Source: Rhizobium cauense
GTDB taxonomy: Bacteria > Pseudomonadota > Alphaproteobacteria > Rhizobiales > Rhizobiaceae
Length of the DNA: 64,000 bases
Direction of reading: 5' to 3'
Assembly (NCBI RefSeq): GCF_019511525.1
Contig: NZ_JAEUAT010000022.1
Location: forward strand, 42,513-106,512
Within the stretch, counting starts at the first letter, position 1. The number at the start of each line of letters is the position of its first letter. The notes beneath the pieces were generated by a model. That model did not search any database and was not told where the DNA came from. It worked only from the letters and a program-made list of their open reading frames with translations. Shown here piece after piece: positions 53,242 to 62,675 of this stretch. A program made the translations under genes and the position numbers.

Positions 53242-53412
53242 TTGCGTATCCTCCCTTTGGATGTGCAATGCGGGTCGAAAGACCCAAGTCTCGGCTGGCG
53301 GGCTCCGACCAAAGATCACGCCGGCCGAGATTTTCCTCCTGGCCGTTCCGCCTTCTCCCAAAAGCGGAAACGCCCTATCTCTTAATTCCCCTGCTGAAGC
53401 GCGTCGCGATCT

Positions 53413-54939
53413 TTAGCCGAACCACGGCGCCGGACGCCCGAACGTCACATGCACGCCCTTGAACTGGGAATACTCATCGAAGCCGTAGCGGCCGAGCTCG
53501 CGGCCGAGGCCGCTCTTCTTGTATCCGCCGACCGGCAGTTCCGGGGTGCCGTCGATAACACTGTTGATCCAGCAACGGCCGGCGCGAATACGGCGGATGC
53601 TCTGCATCGCGTTTTCGAGATTGGTCGACCAGACCGACGCGGAGAGGCCGAACTCGCTGGCATTGGCAAGTGCAACCGCCTCGTCCGCGGTCTTGAAGGT
53701 GAAGGTCGAAAGCACCGGGCCGAAGATCTCTTCTCGAGCGATCGACATCTCAGGCTTAACGCCAGCAAACACGGTGGGGGCATAATAGATGCCAGTATCC
53801 TTGCCGACGCGCTCACCACCGAGCAGCAGCTCGGCACCGGACGCGATGCCGGCTTCCACGTAGGAATGAACCTTCGTGGCATGGGCGTCGGATATCATCG
53901 CCCCGATCTTCGTGCGATCGTTCAATGGATCGCCGAAGGTCACCTTGCGCGAAATATCGAGCAGGCGCTCCATCAATGCGTCGCGAATGCCTTCCTGTAC
54001 CAGCAGCCGGCTGCCTGATATGCAGCACTGCCCGGCATTGTGATAGACGCCGTAAGCGATGCCATCGGCCGCGGCCTCGAGATCCGCATCGGCAAAGACG
54101 ATCTGCGGTCCCTTGCCGCCAAGCTCCAGCCCGACGCGCTTGACGCTACGCGCGGCGATCTCGCCGAGCTTGGTGCCGACACGTACCGAGCCGGTAAAGG
54201 CAACCATGTCGACGCCGGGATCCTCGGCGAGCACCTGGCCAGCCGGGTCGCCATAGCCGGTGACGACGTTGAAGACCCCATCGGGGATACCCGCTTCGCG
54301 TGCCAGTTCCGCCATGCGGATCGATGTTCCCGAGGTGAACTCGGACGGCTTGAGGACAACCGTGCATCCTGCGCCGATTGCCCACGGCACGCGCTCGGCC
54401 GCGATGATGAAGGGGAAATTCCAGGGCGTGATGATGCCGACGACGCCGACAGCTTCGCGCAGCACCAGGCCCAGGCGGTCGTCACCGATATTGTTGTGCG
54501 CCTGCCCCTCGAGCGCACGCGCCTGGCCCGCAGCATACGACCAGAGATCGGCGCAGAATCCGATCTCTCCACGCGCCTGGGCGATCGGCTTGCCGACTTC
54601 CAGGCTCTCGGCCAAGGCCAGCTCTTCCTGGTGCTTGAGGATCAGGTCCGCCACCTTGAACATCAGCCGCGAGCGCTCCGCGCCCGACATGCGCGGCCAT
54701 GGGCCGGTATCGAAGGCACGACGGGCAGCCGCGATCGCCAAGCGCACATCCTCAGCCGAAGCTTCGGGCCAGGTACCGACCACGACACCGGCATGACCGG
54801 GGCTGACGCGGTCAATCGTTCGGCCCGAAGCGGCATCCACCGACTTGCCATCGACAAGCATCTGGTAGCGGGATTTAATGTTCAGCCGCGGATCACTGGA
54901 ATCAGGCGCAATGAAATTTGACAGCACGTTACACTTCAA
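53413..54939 (-). CDS. NAD(P)-dependent aldehyde dehydrogenase
   Basis: A 508-residue ALDH. Cofactor-binding GIITPWNFPFIIAAERVPWA, Glu in LELGGKGPQ, catalytic Cys in NAGQCCISGSRLL, and the C-terminal LPVGGYKKSGLGRELG typical of the class. It could oxidise a semialdehyde from uronate breakdown, or betaine-like or lactaldehyde substrates; the family is broad. The start at TTG near 54939 is not firm; GTG at 54927 is another option. It is upstream of the ABC genes (gap about 170 bp) and divergent from the GntR gene. Confidence 0.85.
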   Translation of the reverse strand: MKCNVLSNFIAPDSSDPRLNIKSRYQMLVDGKSVDAASGRTIDRVSPGHAGVVVGTWPEASAEDVRLAIAAARRAFDTGPWPRMSGAERSRLMFKVADLILKHQEELALAESLEVGKPIAQARGEIGFCADLWSYAAGQARALEGQAHNNIGDDRLGLVLREAVGVVGIITPWNFPFIIAAERVPWAIGAGCTVVLKPSEFTSGTSIRMAELAREAGIPDGVFNVVTGYGDPAGQVLAEDPGVDMVAFTGSVRVGTKLGEIAARSVKRVGLELGGKGPQIVFADADLEAAADGIAYGVYHNAGQCCISGSRLLVQEGIRDALMERLLDISRKVTFGDPLNDRTKIGAMISDAHATKVHSYVEAGIASGAELLLGGERVGKDTGIYYAPTVFAGVKPEMSIAREEIFGPVLSTFTFKTADEAVALANASEFGLSASVWSTNLENAMQSIRRIRAGRCWINSVIDGTPELPVGGYKKSGLGRELGRYGFDEYSQFKGVHVTFGRPAPWFG

Positions 54940-55008
54940 GCCGACACATCGTGCCGGCCCTCCCTTTTTACCCGGTTTTGAGCCCCCGGATTTATGTTGC
55001 GTTTGAAT

Positions 55009-55026
55009 TGTATGGTACTGTATGGT
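55009..55026. promoter_or_regulatory. Tandem TGTATGGT repeats before the GntR gene
   Basis: TGTATGGTAC TGTATGGT: two copies of TGTATGGT exactly 10 bp apart, one helical turn, in the short divergent region between the aldehyde dehydrogenase and GntR genes. They could be the binding site of the GntR protein; FCD-type GntR operators commonly have a GTAC-like core, which is present once. Confidence 0.45.
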
Positions 55027-55048
55027 GGTTTAAATTGGATGTCAACGC

Positions 55049-55750
55049 ATGACGGCGACGAAAGACATGAACCTCGAATCCTTGAAGATTGAGACCGGCG
55101 AAACAGCTGCGGCGCAGGTCGAGCGTGACCTGAGAGAGGCGATCATCAAGCTGGAACTGGCGCCCGGCACGCGGTTATCAGAGCAGGAGATCGCGACCCG
55201 CATGGGCGTATCGCGCCAACCCGTGCGCGAGGCGCTCATCGCGCTCGGAAAATCGAAGCTGGTGGATGTGCGCCCCAACAGGGGCACCGTGGTCGTCAGG
55301 ATCTCGGCACGGCAGATGATGGAGGCGCGCTTCGTCCGCGAGGCGCTTGAGACCGCCGTTGTCCGTCGCGCCAGCGACAGTTTCGACAGCTGGACGCGGC
55401 GCCGGATCGACACCATTCTTGCCCGGCAGAGAGCTGCCATGGAAGCCCATGACCACAACGCATTCCGACGCGAGGACGAGCAGTTTCATATCGCAATCGC
55501 GGAAGGCGCCGGCTGCAGCCTTGCTTGGAACGCGATTGCCGACATCAAGGCCCATATGGATCGCGTCTGCAATCTGCAGCTTCGCCACCCCGATTCCATG
55601 ATGCGGCTGATCGCAGAGCACGAGGCGATCATCACCGCCATCGACAGGCGCGACGCCGACGCTGCGGCATCCGCCATGTGCGCGCATCTCAACGGCATCC
55701 TGTCCGAGTTACCGCAAATCGAGGCGGATCATCCCGACCTTTTCGAATGA
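55049..55750 (+). CDS. GntR-family regulator, FadR/FCD subfamily
   Basis: A 233-residue regulator: N-terminal winged HTH (about 20-80; LAPGTRLSEQEIATRMGVSR and QPVREALIALGKSKLVDV) and a C-terminal FCD domain (about 90-225) with the metal-binding residues in DEQFHIAIAE, MMRLIAEHEAII, and HLNGIL. Such regulators usually answer to sugar acids or other carboxylates, consistent with a uronate operon. It is divergent from the aldehyde dehydrogenase. Confidence 0.9.
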   Translation: MTATKDMNLESLKIETGETAAAQVERDLREAIIKLELAPGTRLSEQEIATRMGVSRQPVREALIALGKSKLVDVRPNRGTVVVRISARQMMEARFVREALETAVVRRASDSFDSWTRRRIDTILARQRAAMEAHDHNAFRREDEQFHIAIAEGAGCSLAWNAIADIKAHMDRVCNLQLRHPDSMMRLIAEHEAIITAIDRRDADAAASAMCAHLNGILSELPQIEADHPDLFE

Positions 55751-56003
55751 TCCCTTGCCGATGGTTGCCGCTGTGGACATGGGATGCAACAATGCCTCGA
55801 TGCCGAGAAATGCGAGGCGGCAAGCTCGATACCGAGCAAAGACGCAAAAGCTCTCAGATCCGGACTTGGTCGAGGACGCCATCTCAGTAGCGTGGACCGG
55901 CAGAGCCAAGCGCCTCGTGTCTCGTTTTTCACCAGTCTCCCTTCAGAAGACCATCGGGTTAACCGAACAGGGTCGCTAACAACGGACAGAGCACTACCGC
56001 AAA

Positions 56004-56786
56004 CTAATCTATGATGTGATAGCCGCCGTCGATATAGATCGTATCGCCGGTGATTAACCGCGCCGCATCATGCGCCAGGAAGGCGGTTGCCATGCCTACG
56101 TCGTCGATGGAGACGAGGCTGCGGGCCGGCGCCGTTTCCTGCGCCTTGTTCAGCAGGTCGTCGAATTCGGGGATGCCGGAGGCGGCTCGTGTCGCCAGCG
56201 GGCCGGGAGAGATGGCGTGCACGCGAATGCCCTTGGGTCCGAGTTCGGCTGCGATGTAGCGAACCGAGCTTTCCAGTGCCGCCTTGGCCACCCCCATGAC
56301 ATTGTAGTTCTTCACCACAATCTGACTGCCGTAGTAGGTCATGGTGAACAGGGTACCGCCGCGCTTCATCAGTGGTTCGGCGAGATGTGCCATCCGAATG
56401 AACGACCAGCAGGAAATGTCCATTGTCTTCAGGAACCCGTCGCGGGCCACATCGACGACACGCCCCTGCAGCGTATCCTTCGGCGAGAAGGCGATCGAGT
56501 GCACGACGAAATCGAGCTCGCCCCATTGCTCCGTGATGCGGTCGAACACGGCCTCCAGCTGTCCGGGCACCGCGACGTCGAGCGGCATGACGATGGATGC
56601 CTCCAGGGCCTCGGCCAGCGGCTCGACATAGGGCCTGGCCTTGTCGTTGAGATAGGTCACGGCCAGTTCCGCGCCCAAGGCGCGGAATGCCCTCGCACAG
56701 CCCCATGCAATAGACTGGTCGTTGGCAATGCCGACCACCAGTCCGCGTTTTCCTTCGAGAAGCTTGGCCTTTACCTCGGGAATCAT
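56004..56786 (-). CDS. fabI: Enoyl-[acyl-carrier-protein] reductase FabI
   Basis: The last reduction of fatty-acid elongation, NADH dependent. 260 residues. Cofactor loop GIANDQSIAWGCARAF, with the FabI catalytic pair Tyr-x6-Lys in KNYNVMGVAKAALES, and IRVHAISPGPLATRAASGI. Most rhizobia carry more than one fabI; this copy ends an operon with DUF3141, pta and ackA (gap 48 bp to ackA). No terminator with a T-run follows. Confidence 0.95.
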   Translation of the reverse strand: MIPEVKAKLLEGKRGLVVGIANDQSIAWGCARAFRALGAELAVTYLNDKARPYVEPLAEALEASIVMPLDVAVPGQLEAVFDRITEQWGELDFVVHSIAFSPKDTLQGRVVDVARDGFLKTMDISCWSFIRMAHLAEPLMKRGGTLFTMTYYGSQIVVKNYNVMGVAKAALESSVRYIAAELGPKGIRVHAISPGPLATRAASGIPEFDDLLNKAQETAPARSLVSIDDVGMATAFLAHDAARLITGDTIYIDGGYHIID

Positions 56787-56834
56787 ATCAACCCTCTCTT
56801 CAGCCTAAAAAACCTGCAGTGTGGCGCAATCTCG

Positions 56835-58007
56835 CTACGCCGCGATAAGCGCGAGCGTATGACGCGCGATCATCAGCTCTTCATCGGTCGGCACGACATA
56901 GACGGCGACCTTGCTGTCCTCGTTCGAAACAAGCAGGTCGCCTGCCTCGTTTCGCACCGGATCAAGGGACACTCCAAGCCAGCCCAGCTTCTTGGAGATC
57001 CGTGCGCGCATCACCGCCGAATTCTCACCGACGCCAGCGGTAAACACGAAAGCGTCCAGACCGCCGAGTGCTGCTGCCAGCATTCCCGCATTGAGGCCGA
57101 TGCGATGCACGAAATGGTCGAGCGCGAGCCGCGAGCCTGCGTCGTCGTTGGCAAGCAGCGCGCGAACATCGTTGCTGATGCCGGAGAGCCCTTTAAGCCC
57201 GGACTCCTTGTAAAGTAGGTCCTGCAATTGCGGCGCTGTCATTCCGTGTTGCTGCAGGAGGTAGAGAAGCACACCAGGGTCGATCTGTCCGCATCGCGTA
57301 CCCATCGGGAGGCCGTCGAGTGCCGTGAAGCCGAGCGTGCTTTCGATGCTTAGCCCTTGATACAACGCGCACATCGATGCACCGCTCCCAAGATGCGCAA
57401 CAATAACCCGTCCCCTACCGACGCCGGGTGCGATCTCGGCCAGCTTTCCGGCGACATATTCGTAGGACAGTCCATGAAAGCCGTAGCGTCGGACACCCTC
57501 GTCGAAATAACGCGCCGGAATGGCATAGTGGTCCGTCATGGGATCATGGCTGCGATGAAAGGCCGTGTCGAAGCAAGCAATCTGCGCAAGGTGCGGCTGG
57601 CGCTCCAGCAGCACGCGGATCGGAGCAAGGTTGCTGGGTTGGTGTAAGGGCGCCAGCGGCGTGTACCGTTCCAGTTCACGCAGCAAATCGTCGGTAATGC
57701 GTGCCGGGCGCGCATGGTTCGGTCCGCCATGAACGACGCGATGGCCGACGGCAATCAGCTGGCCCTGCGGCCGTTGACGGAGCCATTCCCCCACCAGGCG
57801 CATCGCCGCCAGCATGTCGGGAACGGTTTCGAGGGGATAGTTTTCGTTCGCCAGTTGCTCTCCGTCACTGCTCTTGATGGTCAGATGCGGCGTCGTTCCG
57901 ATCCCCTCCATCTGCCCCTTGACCAGCCGAACCAGCGAGTTCGCGACCGAGAAAACCTCGAACTTCAGGCTGGACGAACCGGCATTCACAATGAGGATCG
58001 TGTCCAT
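56835..58007 (-). CDS. ackA: Acetate kinase
   Basis: Interconverts acetyl phosphate and ADP with acetate and ATP in the cytoplasm. 390 residues. Signature 1 DTILIVNAGSSSLKFEVFS at the start, HRVVHGGPNH, signature 2 RYGFHGLSYEYVAGKL, and VIVAHLGSGASMCALYQG, all standard. The start is the ATG four bases downstream of the pta stop, so the two are tightly coupled. Fits the pta-ackA pair for acetate or acetyl phosphate metabolism. Confidence 0.95.
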   Translation of the reverse strand: MDTILIVNAGSSSLKFEVFSVANSLVRLVKGQMEGIGTTPHLTIKSSDGEQLANENYPLETVPDMLAAMRLVGEWLRQRPQGQLIAVGHRVVHGGPNHARPARITDDLLRELERYTPLAPLHQPSNLAPIRVLLERQPHLAQIACFDTAFHRSHDPMTDHYAIPARYFDEGVRRYGFHGLSYEYVAGKLAEIAPGVGRGRVIVAHLGSGASMCALYQGLSIESTLGFTALDGLPMGTRCGQIDPGVLLYLLQQHGMTAPQLQDLLYKESGLKGLSGISNDVRALLANDDAGSRLALDHFVHRIGLNAGMLAAALGGLDAFVFTAGVGENSAVMRARISKKLGWLGVSLDPVRNEAGDLLVSNEDSKVAVYVVPTDEELMIARHTLALIAA

Positions 58008-58011
58008 GGCA

Positions 58012-58980
58012 TCAACCGCCCTGTATCGGCGCCGTACGACGGCGCGCATCGGCGAAGAGGACTGCGACAGCGCACGAGGCAAGACGCGCCCTGACCGAAT
58101 CCGCTCGCGAAGTCAGGATTATCGGCACCCGCGCACCGAGGACGATGCCCGCCGCGTCCGCCCTCGCGAGGAAGGTCAGGTTCTTTGCCAGCATGTTGCC
58201 GGCTTCGAGATTTGGAACGACGAGGATCTGAGCGCTACCGGCTACAGGCGACTGGATGCCCTTTATCCGGGCGGCCTCCGGATCGATAGCGTTGTCAAAG
58301 GCAAGCGGCCCATCGAGTATGCCGCCCGTGATCTGTCCCCGTTCGGCCATTTTGCAGAGGGCTGCTGCGTCGATGGTGGACGGTATCTTCGACGTGACAG
58401 TCTCGACCGCCGAAAGGATTGCCACCCGGGGCACACCAAGGCCCACATGTGTGAAAAGATCGATCGCGTTCTGGATAATGTCCCGCTTGGCATCGAGATC
58501 CGGCGCAATGTTAATTGCGGCATCGGTGATGAAAAGCGTTTCCGAATAGTTGGGCACATCCATCACAAAGACATGGCTGATCCGGCGCGCCGTCCGGAGC
58601 CCCGTCGTGGACGAGGTCACGGCCCGCATGAGTTCATCCGTGTGCAGGCTTCCTTTCATCAACAGGTCGGCACCGCCTTCCCGGATGATCTCCACCGCTT
58701 TCGCTGCGGCCGCATCGCTGTGCGGCACATCGATCAGCTCGAAGGGCGAAATATCAAGCTCGCACGATTTGGCAAGCGCACGTACCTTTTCTCCCGGTCC
58801 GACGAGAACGGGCCGCATCAGTCCCACTTCGGCCGCCTCGACTGCCCCCCGTAGCGATGTCTCATCGCAAGGATGAGCAACGACCGTCCGCATCTGCGGA
58901 ACCTGCTTCGCCTTGGCGATCAGCCGCTCGTATTTCTGATGACTGCCGATTTCTTCCCCGACGTCGTGCGTATTCGGCAT
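58012..58980 (-). CDS. pta: Phosphate acetyltransferase (short form)
   Basis: Turns acetyl-CoA and phosphate into acetyl phosphate. 322 residues, the short form without the N-terminal regulatory domains of Escherichia coli Pta. Family marks: MRTVVAHPCDETSLRGAVEA, VLVGPGEKVRALAKS, ADLLMKGSLHTDELMRAV, and GGILDGPLAFDNA. The protein can also be confused with phosphate butyryltransferase, but its pairing with ackA settles it. Start set by GGAGG. Confidence 0.92.
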   Translation of the reverse strand: MPNTHDVGEEIGSHQKYERLIAKAKQVPQMRTVVAHPCDETSLRGAVEAAEVGLMRPVLVGPGEKVRALAKSCELDISPFELIDVPHSDAAAAKAVEIIREGGADLLMKGSLHTDELMRAVTSSTTGLRTARRISHVFVMDVPNYSETLFITDAAINIAPDLDAKRDIIQNAIDLFTHVGLGVPRVAILSAVETVTSKIPSTIDAAALCKMAERGQITGGILDGPLAFDNAIDPEAARIKGIQSPVAGSAQILVVPNLEAGNMLAKNLTFLARADAAGIVLGARVPIILTSRADSVRARLASCAVAVLFADARRRTAPIQGG

Positions 58981-59021
58981 CTGCACATCCTCCATGTTGA
59001 AAGACGATTTCAAATCGAGTG

Positions 59022-61274
59022 TCAGCTAGCTCGACCCCCTGACCGTCTCGAGGCGCGTGGATTTCCTTGGCGATGATGCAGTTCGGCAAGCGGTTCTCCG
59101 GAAAGGTCGAAGAGTTCGATAATCCTCTGCCAGCGCCGGTCGGCTTCTTCTGAGAGCGGGCCACGCACGCTCAAGACCTTTTGGAGAGAGGACAATGCTT
59201 CGCGGCGAGCACCCTCTTCCGCTGGCAACAGCCGCGGTATTGCATTCACGGCAGCCTCTTCATCAATCACCAGCATGAGGAACTGATCGCGAATCAGGGC
59301 CTTGAATTCTGCCAGCGTCATTGCCGGCATTCCGTTCTCGGCGCTCCGCATCCGGCGGATCGCGGCAAATCCGCGCTCATCGGCTGCACCACTCGCCATG
59401 GCGACATAGAGCAGGCTGCGTGCCAAGCCTTCTCGGAGCCCACCGCTGCCGATTTGTGCCCGGAGTTCGTCAATTTTCGTCTTGAGAACCTGCCGATGCA
59501 GTCCCGTCTTGCTTGCGCGCCGATGCGGCCTTGCATCAGATGGATCGATCCCGACGACGGACTGCAGGAGCGGAGACCCGTAGACGGCGAGAAACGTCGC
59601 CTCGCTCAAGGCCTCCACGCCTTCGCGCCAGGCATCCAGCCCAGCGACGATCTGCCTGGAAAATGCTTGTTCCAGCGCCAGGAAGGGATTATCTGCCGCA
59701 ACCGGGCGCCGCTCGTCCGCAATATCGACGGCAAGGTCTGCTATCGGTGCCATCATCGGGTTGACGTCGGAGAACAGCTCGTATTGCAGCCGGAGCGGAT
59801 GCATCTCGCGCAACTGATCGGCTGCCCATTCCGGCATCATTGCGCGGACAAAAGGCTGTACGAAACTCCGATAGAGCGACAGGTTAATCTCCGACACCCT
59901 CGCAACGGTCGCAAAGCGGCGATCATCCTCCGGGCTATTGCAGCCAAGCGCCCGGATGTCATCGAGTGTCCTTGCCTCGCAGCGCATGATCCAATCGCCC
60001 TCGACGAGATCGCCACCGATGGTCTCATCGGTCCCCGCCTCGAAGGTCGCTTCATAAAGGCCTGGCGGCAACGCGTCGATCAGGTCGATATTGCTTGAAA
60101 ACTCCGAATGCTCCTTGCGGGCGACGCTCGCGGACACGAAGATCCCGAGATGGCCGACTGTTTCGTGCACGGTGTAAACGATAGTTTGCCCGTGCGAACG
60201 GATCTCGTTCACGTCGTCATAAAGGTCGAGAATCCACCCGAGCGCTTGCGCGGGAGGCGTGATGTTGTCTCCCTTCGAGCAGAAAACCACAATCGGCGCG
60301 CGGATGTTGCGCAGATCGATCGCCTCGCCCTTGGACGTTTCGATGCGGCCGGCCGCGAGATTGTTGCCGACGAAGAGCTCGTCAACGATGAACTGGATTT
60401 CTTCGGCGTTCAGGCTCACGTGCCCGCCCCACCACTCCTCGAAGCCGAGATAGCGCGGCGCTTCCGTATCGATCTTCGAATAGAGGTTATACTGCTTGGT
60501 CCAGAGGGTGTTGGCCGGATTCTGGTTCTCGAAGTTCTGCACAAGCCAGGCGCCGTCGAACACTCCGTGACCGAGGTCGCTGGTAAGCGCGGTCAACCAC
60601 GTACCGCCAAGCAGACCGCCCGTATAGCGCATCGGATACTTGCCGCGCTCACCTGCCCAGTAGGAAAGTGGTGCACCCGCAATGATGATCGAGCCGAACA
60701 ACTCGGGGCGCATGGCAGCCAGCATCATGACGGCCCAACCCGCCTGGCAGTTTCCGATCACGCAGGGCTTGGAGTCAGCCTGCGGGTGTAACGAAATGAC
60801 TTTCTCGAGAAAGATCGCTTCGGCCCGTGCAATGTCTTCCAGTGTCTGCCCCGGCACCGGTTGCGGAAGGAAGCCAATGAAGTAGCAGGGGTGTCCGGCC
60901 CTCAGCGCAACCCCTATTTCGCTATCCGCCTTGAATCCACCGATACCCGGCCCGTGACCGGCTCTAGGATCGACGACCACGAAAGGTCGGCGAGCGTCGT
61001 CGACCTTGGTCTCCGCTGGTGGGATGATCCGGACCAGCGCGTAGTTGACAGGTTTATCGAGTGTGCGCCCGTCGAGCACGACCTCGGGTGTAAAGCTCAG
61101 CACGTGCGGCGCCGCAGTGTCTGCATGAGCGCGATATCGATTGCCGCGCTTGCGCATGACATCCCAGAACAACACGCCGCGTTGGGCAGCATCCAGGGCA
61201 TAGTCGAAGGCCTGACCAGCCGGGCCGAGTTGGGCGACAAAATCGGCTGTGGGAAGATAGGAAGAGTGCCGCAT
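59022..61274 (-). CDS. DUF3141 protein, PHB-synthase-like alpha/beta hydrolase
   Basis: A 750-residue protein with an alpha/beta hydrolase core (about 75-360) and a long helical C-terminal region. The nucleophile elbow reads GNCQAGWAVMML (GxCxG, as in polyhydroxybutyrate synthases), followed by IRAPIVVFCSKGDNITPP with the catalytic Asp and ETVGHLGIFVS with the His. DUF3141 proteins head pta-ackA operons in rhizobia. In Sinorhizobium meliloti the operon orfA-pta-ackA-fabI is reported to be phosphate-stress induced through PhoB; I see no clear Pho box here. Start follows CGAGGAGCTTTGGC. Confidence 0.9.
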   Translation of the reverse strand: MRHSSYLPTADFVAQLGPAGQAFDYALDAAQRGVLFWDVMRKRGNRYRAHADTAAPHVLSFTPEVVLDGRTLDKPVNYALVRIIPPAETKVDDARRPFVVVDPRAGHGPGIGGFKADSEIGVALRAGHPCYFIGFLPQPVPGQTLEDIARAEAIFLEKVISLHPQADSKPCVIGNCQAGWAVMMLAAMRPELFGSIIIAGAPLSYWAGERGKYPMRYTGGLLGGTWLTALTSDLGHGVFDGAWLVQNFENQNPANTLWTKQYNLYSKIDTEAPRYLGFEEWWGGHVSLNAEEIQFIVDELFVGNNLAAGRIETSKGEAIDLRNIRAPIVVFCSKGDNITPPAQALGWILDLYDDVNEIRSHGQTIVYTVHETVGHLGIFVSASVARKEHSEFSSNIDLIDALPPGLYEATFEAGTDETIGGDLVEGDWIMRCEARTLDDIRALGCNSPEDDRRFATVARVSEINLSLYRSFVQPFVRAMMPEWAADQLREMHPLRLQYELFSDVNPMMAPIADLAVDIADERRPVAADNPFLALEQAFSRQIVAGLDAWREGVEALSEATFLAVYGSPLLQSVVGIDPSDARPHRRASKTGLHRQVLKTKIDELRAQIGSGGLREGLARSLLYVAMASGAADERGFAAIRRMRSAENGMPAMTLAEFKALIRDQFLMLVIDEEAAVNAIPRLLPAEEGARREALSSLQKVLSVRGPLSEEADRRWQRIIELFDLSGEPLAELHHRQGNPRASRRSGGRAS

Positions 61275-61621
61275 GCCAAAGCTCCTCGTTCACCCTCTTG
61301 GCGAGGGGTCAAGTTCTTATTCTCGGGATAGTGTTCTCGATCTGTGTCCGCTCTATGAATGAACAACCCGCGCTATTAGACGCGATCAGTTAGCAGGTGC
61401 AGCATAGCCCCATCGAAGCGAAGGCCAATGTATCTTACGGTAGGATACGCGAAACGGAGGCGCCAGCGCTATCACTGCGTCACTGCACGCGACGCGTTGC
61501 CTGAGGGCAGTACCACTCCATCGGGTGATCCGGCGATACGTGTAACAAACATGATGCTCTCTTGTATAAGAGGTCCTGTAGTGCTTTCCTCCGGCCGCTG
61601 TTGTATCGTTGGGAGAAGACC
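61275..61621. other. Divergent promoter region of the DUF3141 operon and adhP
   Basis: No gene. Contains the 19-bp near-palindrome at 61430-61448, the small dyad CTCTTGTATAAGAG (61559-61572) over a likely -10 of adhP (TATAAG), and the short repeat CCCTC-N5-GAGGG near 61297 close to the DUF3141 start. No Pho box (CTGTCAT repeats) or FixK/FNR site is evident. Confidence 0.5.
61430..61448. promoter_or_regulatory. 19-bp near-perfect palindrome, candidate operator
   Basis: GTATCTTACGGTAGGATAC is symmetric except at one pair (positions 6 and 14). This length and symmetry fit a TetR- or GntR-type operator. It lies about 155 bp from the DUF3141 start and 174 bp from adhP; no regulator gene is adjacent. 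Confidence 0.5.
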
Positions 61622-62647
61622 ATGCCGAACATGATGAAAGCAGCGGTTGTCCTCGATTTCAAAAAGCCGCTGGTAATCGAGCAAGTGCCGATACCGGACC
61701 CTGCGGATGATCAGATACTGGTACGTTTCGCAGCGACGGGCGTCTGCCATACCGATCTTCACGCCGCCCACGGGGATTGGCCTGTCAAACCAAGTCCACC
61801 GTTTATCCCAGGCCACGAAGGCGTTGGCTATGTCGCCAAGGCCGGTCGTTCCGTGAAGCGTCTGAAGGAGGGAGATCGCGTTGGCGTTCCGTGGCTCCAT
61901 ACGGCCTGCGGATACTGCTCTCACTGCCGGACGGGTTGGGAGACATTGTGCGCAAGCCAGCAGAACACCGGCTATTCTGTCAACGGCTCCTTCGCCGAGT
62001 ACGGCCTCGCCGACCCTGACTTTGTCGGCATCCTTCCTGACAAACTCGATTTCGGCCCGGCAGCCCCGGTCCTATGTGCGGGCGTTACGGTCTACAAGGG
62101 CCTCAAGGAGACCGAGGTGAACCCTGGCGAGTGGGTGATGATCTCCGGGATCGGTGGCCTTGGGCACATGGCCGTCCAATATGCAAAGGCAATGGGAATG
62201 CACGTCGTTGCGGTCGACGTTTCCGAGAGCAAGCTCGCTCTTGCGAGCCAACTTGGGGCGGATGTGACAGTCGACGCACGGAAGCCCGACGCGGTTGCCA
62301 GGGTTCAAAAGGAAGTCGGCGGCGTGCATGGCGCTTTGGTAACGGCTGTGTCTCCGCAGGCAATGGAGCAGGCGTTCCACATGCTGCGTTCCAAAGGAAC
62401 GATGTCGCTCGTCGGACTGCCTCCGGCCATGATCAGCCTTCCGGTGTTCGACACGGTCCTCAAGCGCATCACGGTGAGAGGCTCGATCGTCGGCACGCGC
62501 CAGGACCTTGAGGAATCCATCGGCTTCGCCGCCGACGGGAAGGTGGCCTCTCACTTCAGCTGGGACAAGCTCGAGAACATCAACGATATTTTCGCGCGCA
62601 TGGAGGAAGGCAAGATCGACGGCCGCGTCGTCATCGACCTCCAGTAG
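61622..62647 (+). CDS. adhP: Zinc-dependent alcohol dehydrogenase
   Basis: Oxidises primary alcohols such as ethanol (or reduces aldehydes) with NAD. 341 residues. Catalytic zinc ligands in GVCHTDLHAAHGDWP and PGHEGVGYV, structural zinc site with four cysteines CGYCSHCRTGWETLC, Rossmann GIGGLGHMAVQYAK. This is the AdhP/AdhA type. GGGAGAAGACC precedes the ATG. It is followed 28 bp downstream by the aminotransferase gene, so co-transcription is possible. Confidence 0.93.
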   Translation: MPNMMKAAVVLDFKKPLVIEQVPIPDPADDQILVRFAATGVCHTDLHAAHGDWPVKPSPPFIPGHEGVGYVAKAGRSVKRLKEGDRVGVPWLHTACGYCSHCRTGWETLCASQQNTGYSVNGSFAEYGLADPDFVGILPDKLDFGPAAPVLCAGVTVYKGLKETEVNPGEWVMISGIGGLGHMAVQYAKAMGMHVVAVDVSESKLALASQLGADVTVDARKPDAVARVQKEVGGVHGALVTAVSPQAMEQAFHMLRSKGTMSLVGLPPAMISLPVFDTVLKRITVRGSIVGTRQDLEESIGFAADGKVASHFSWDKLENINDIFARMEEGKIDGRVVIDLQ

Positions 62648-62675
62648 CCCGTTAGCGAACACAAGGAGAAGTGCG

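Noticed and set aside
61275..61441. Pho box or FixK box before the DUF3141 operon
   Set aside because: No CTGTCAT direct repeats and no TTGAT-N4-ATCAA site could be found on either strand.
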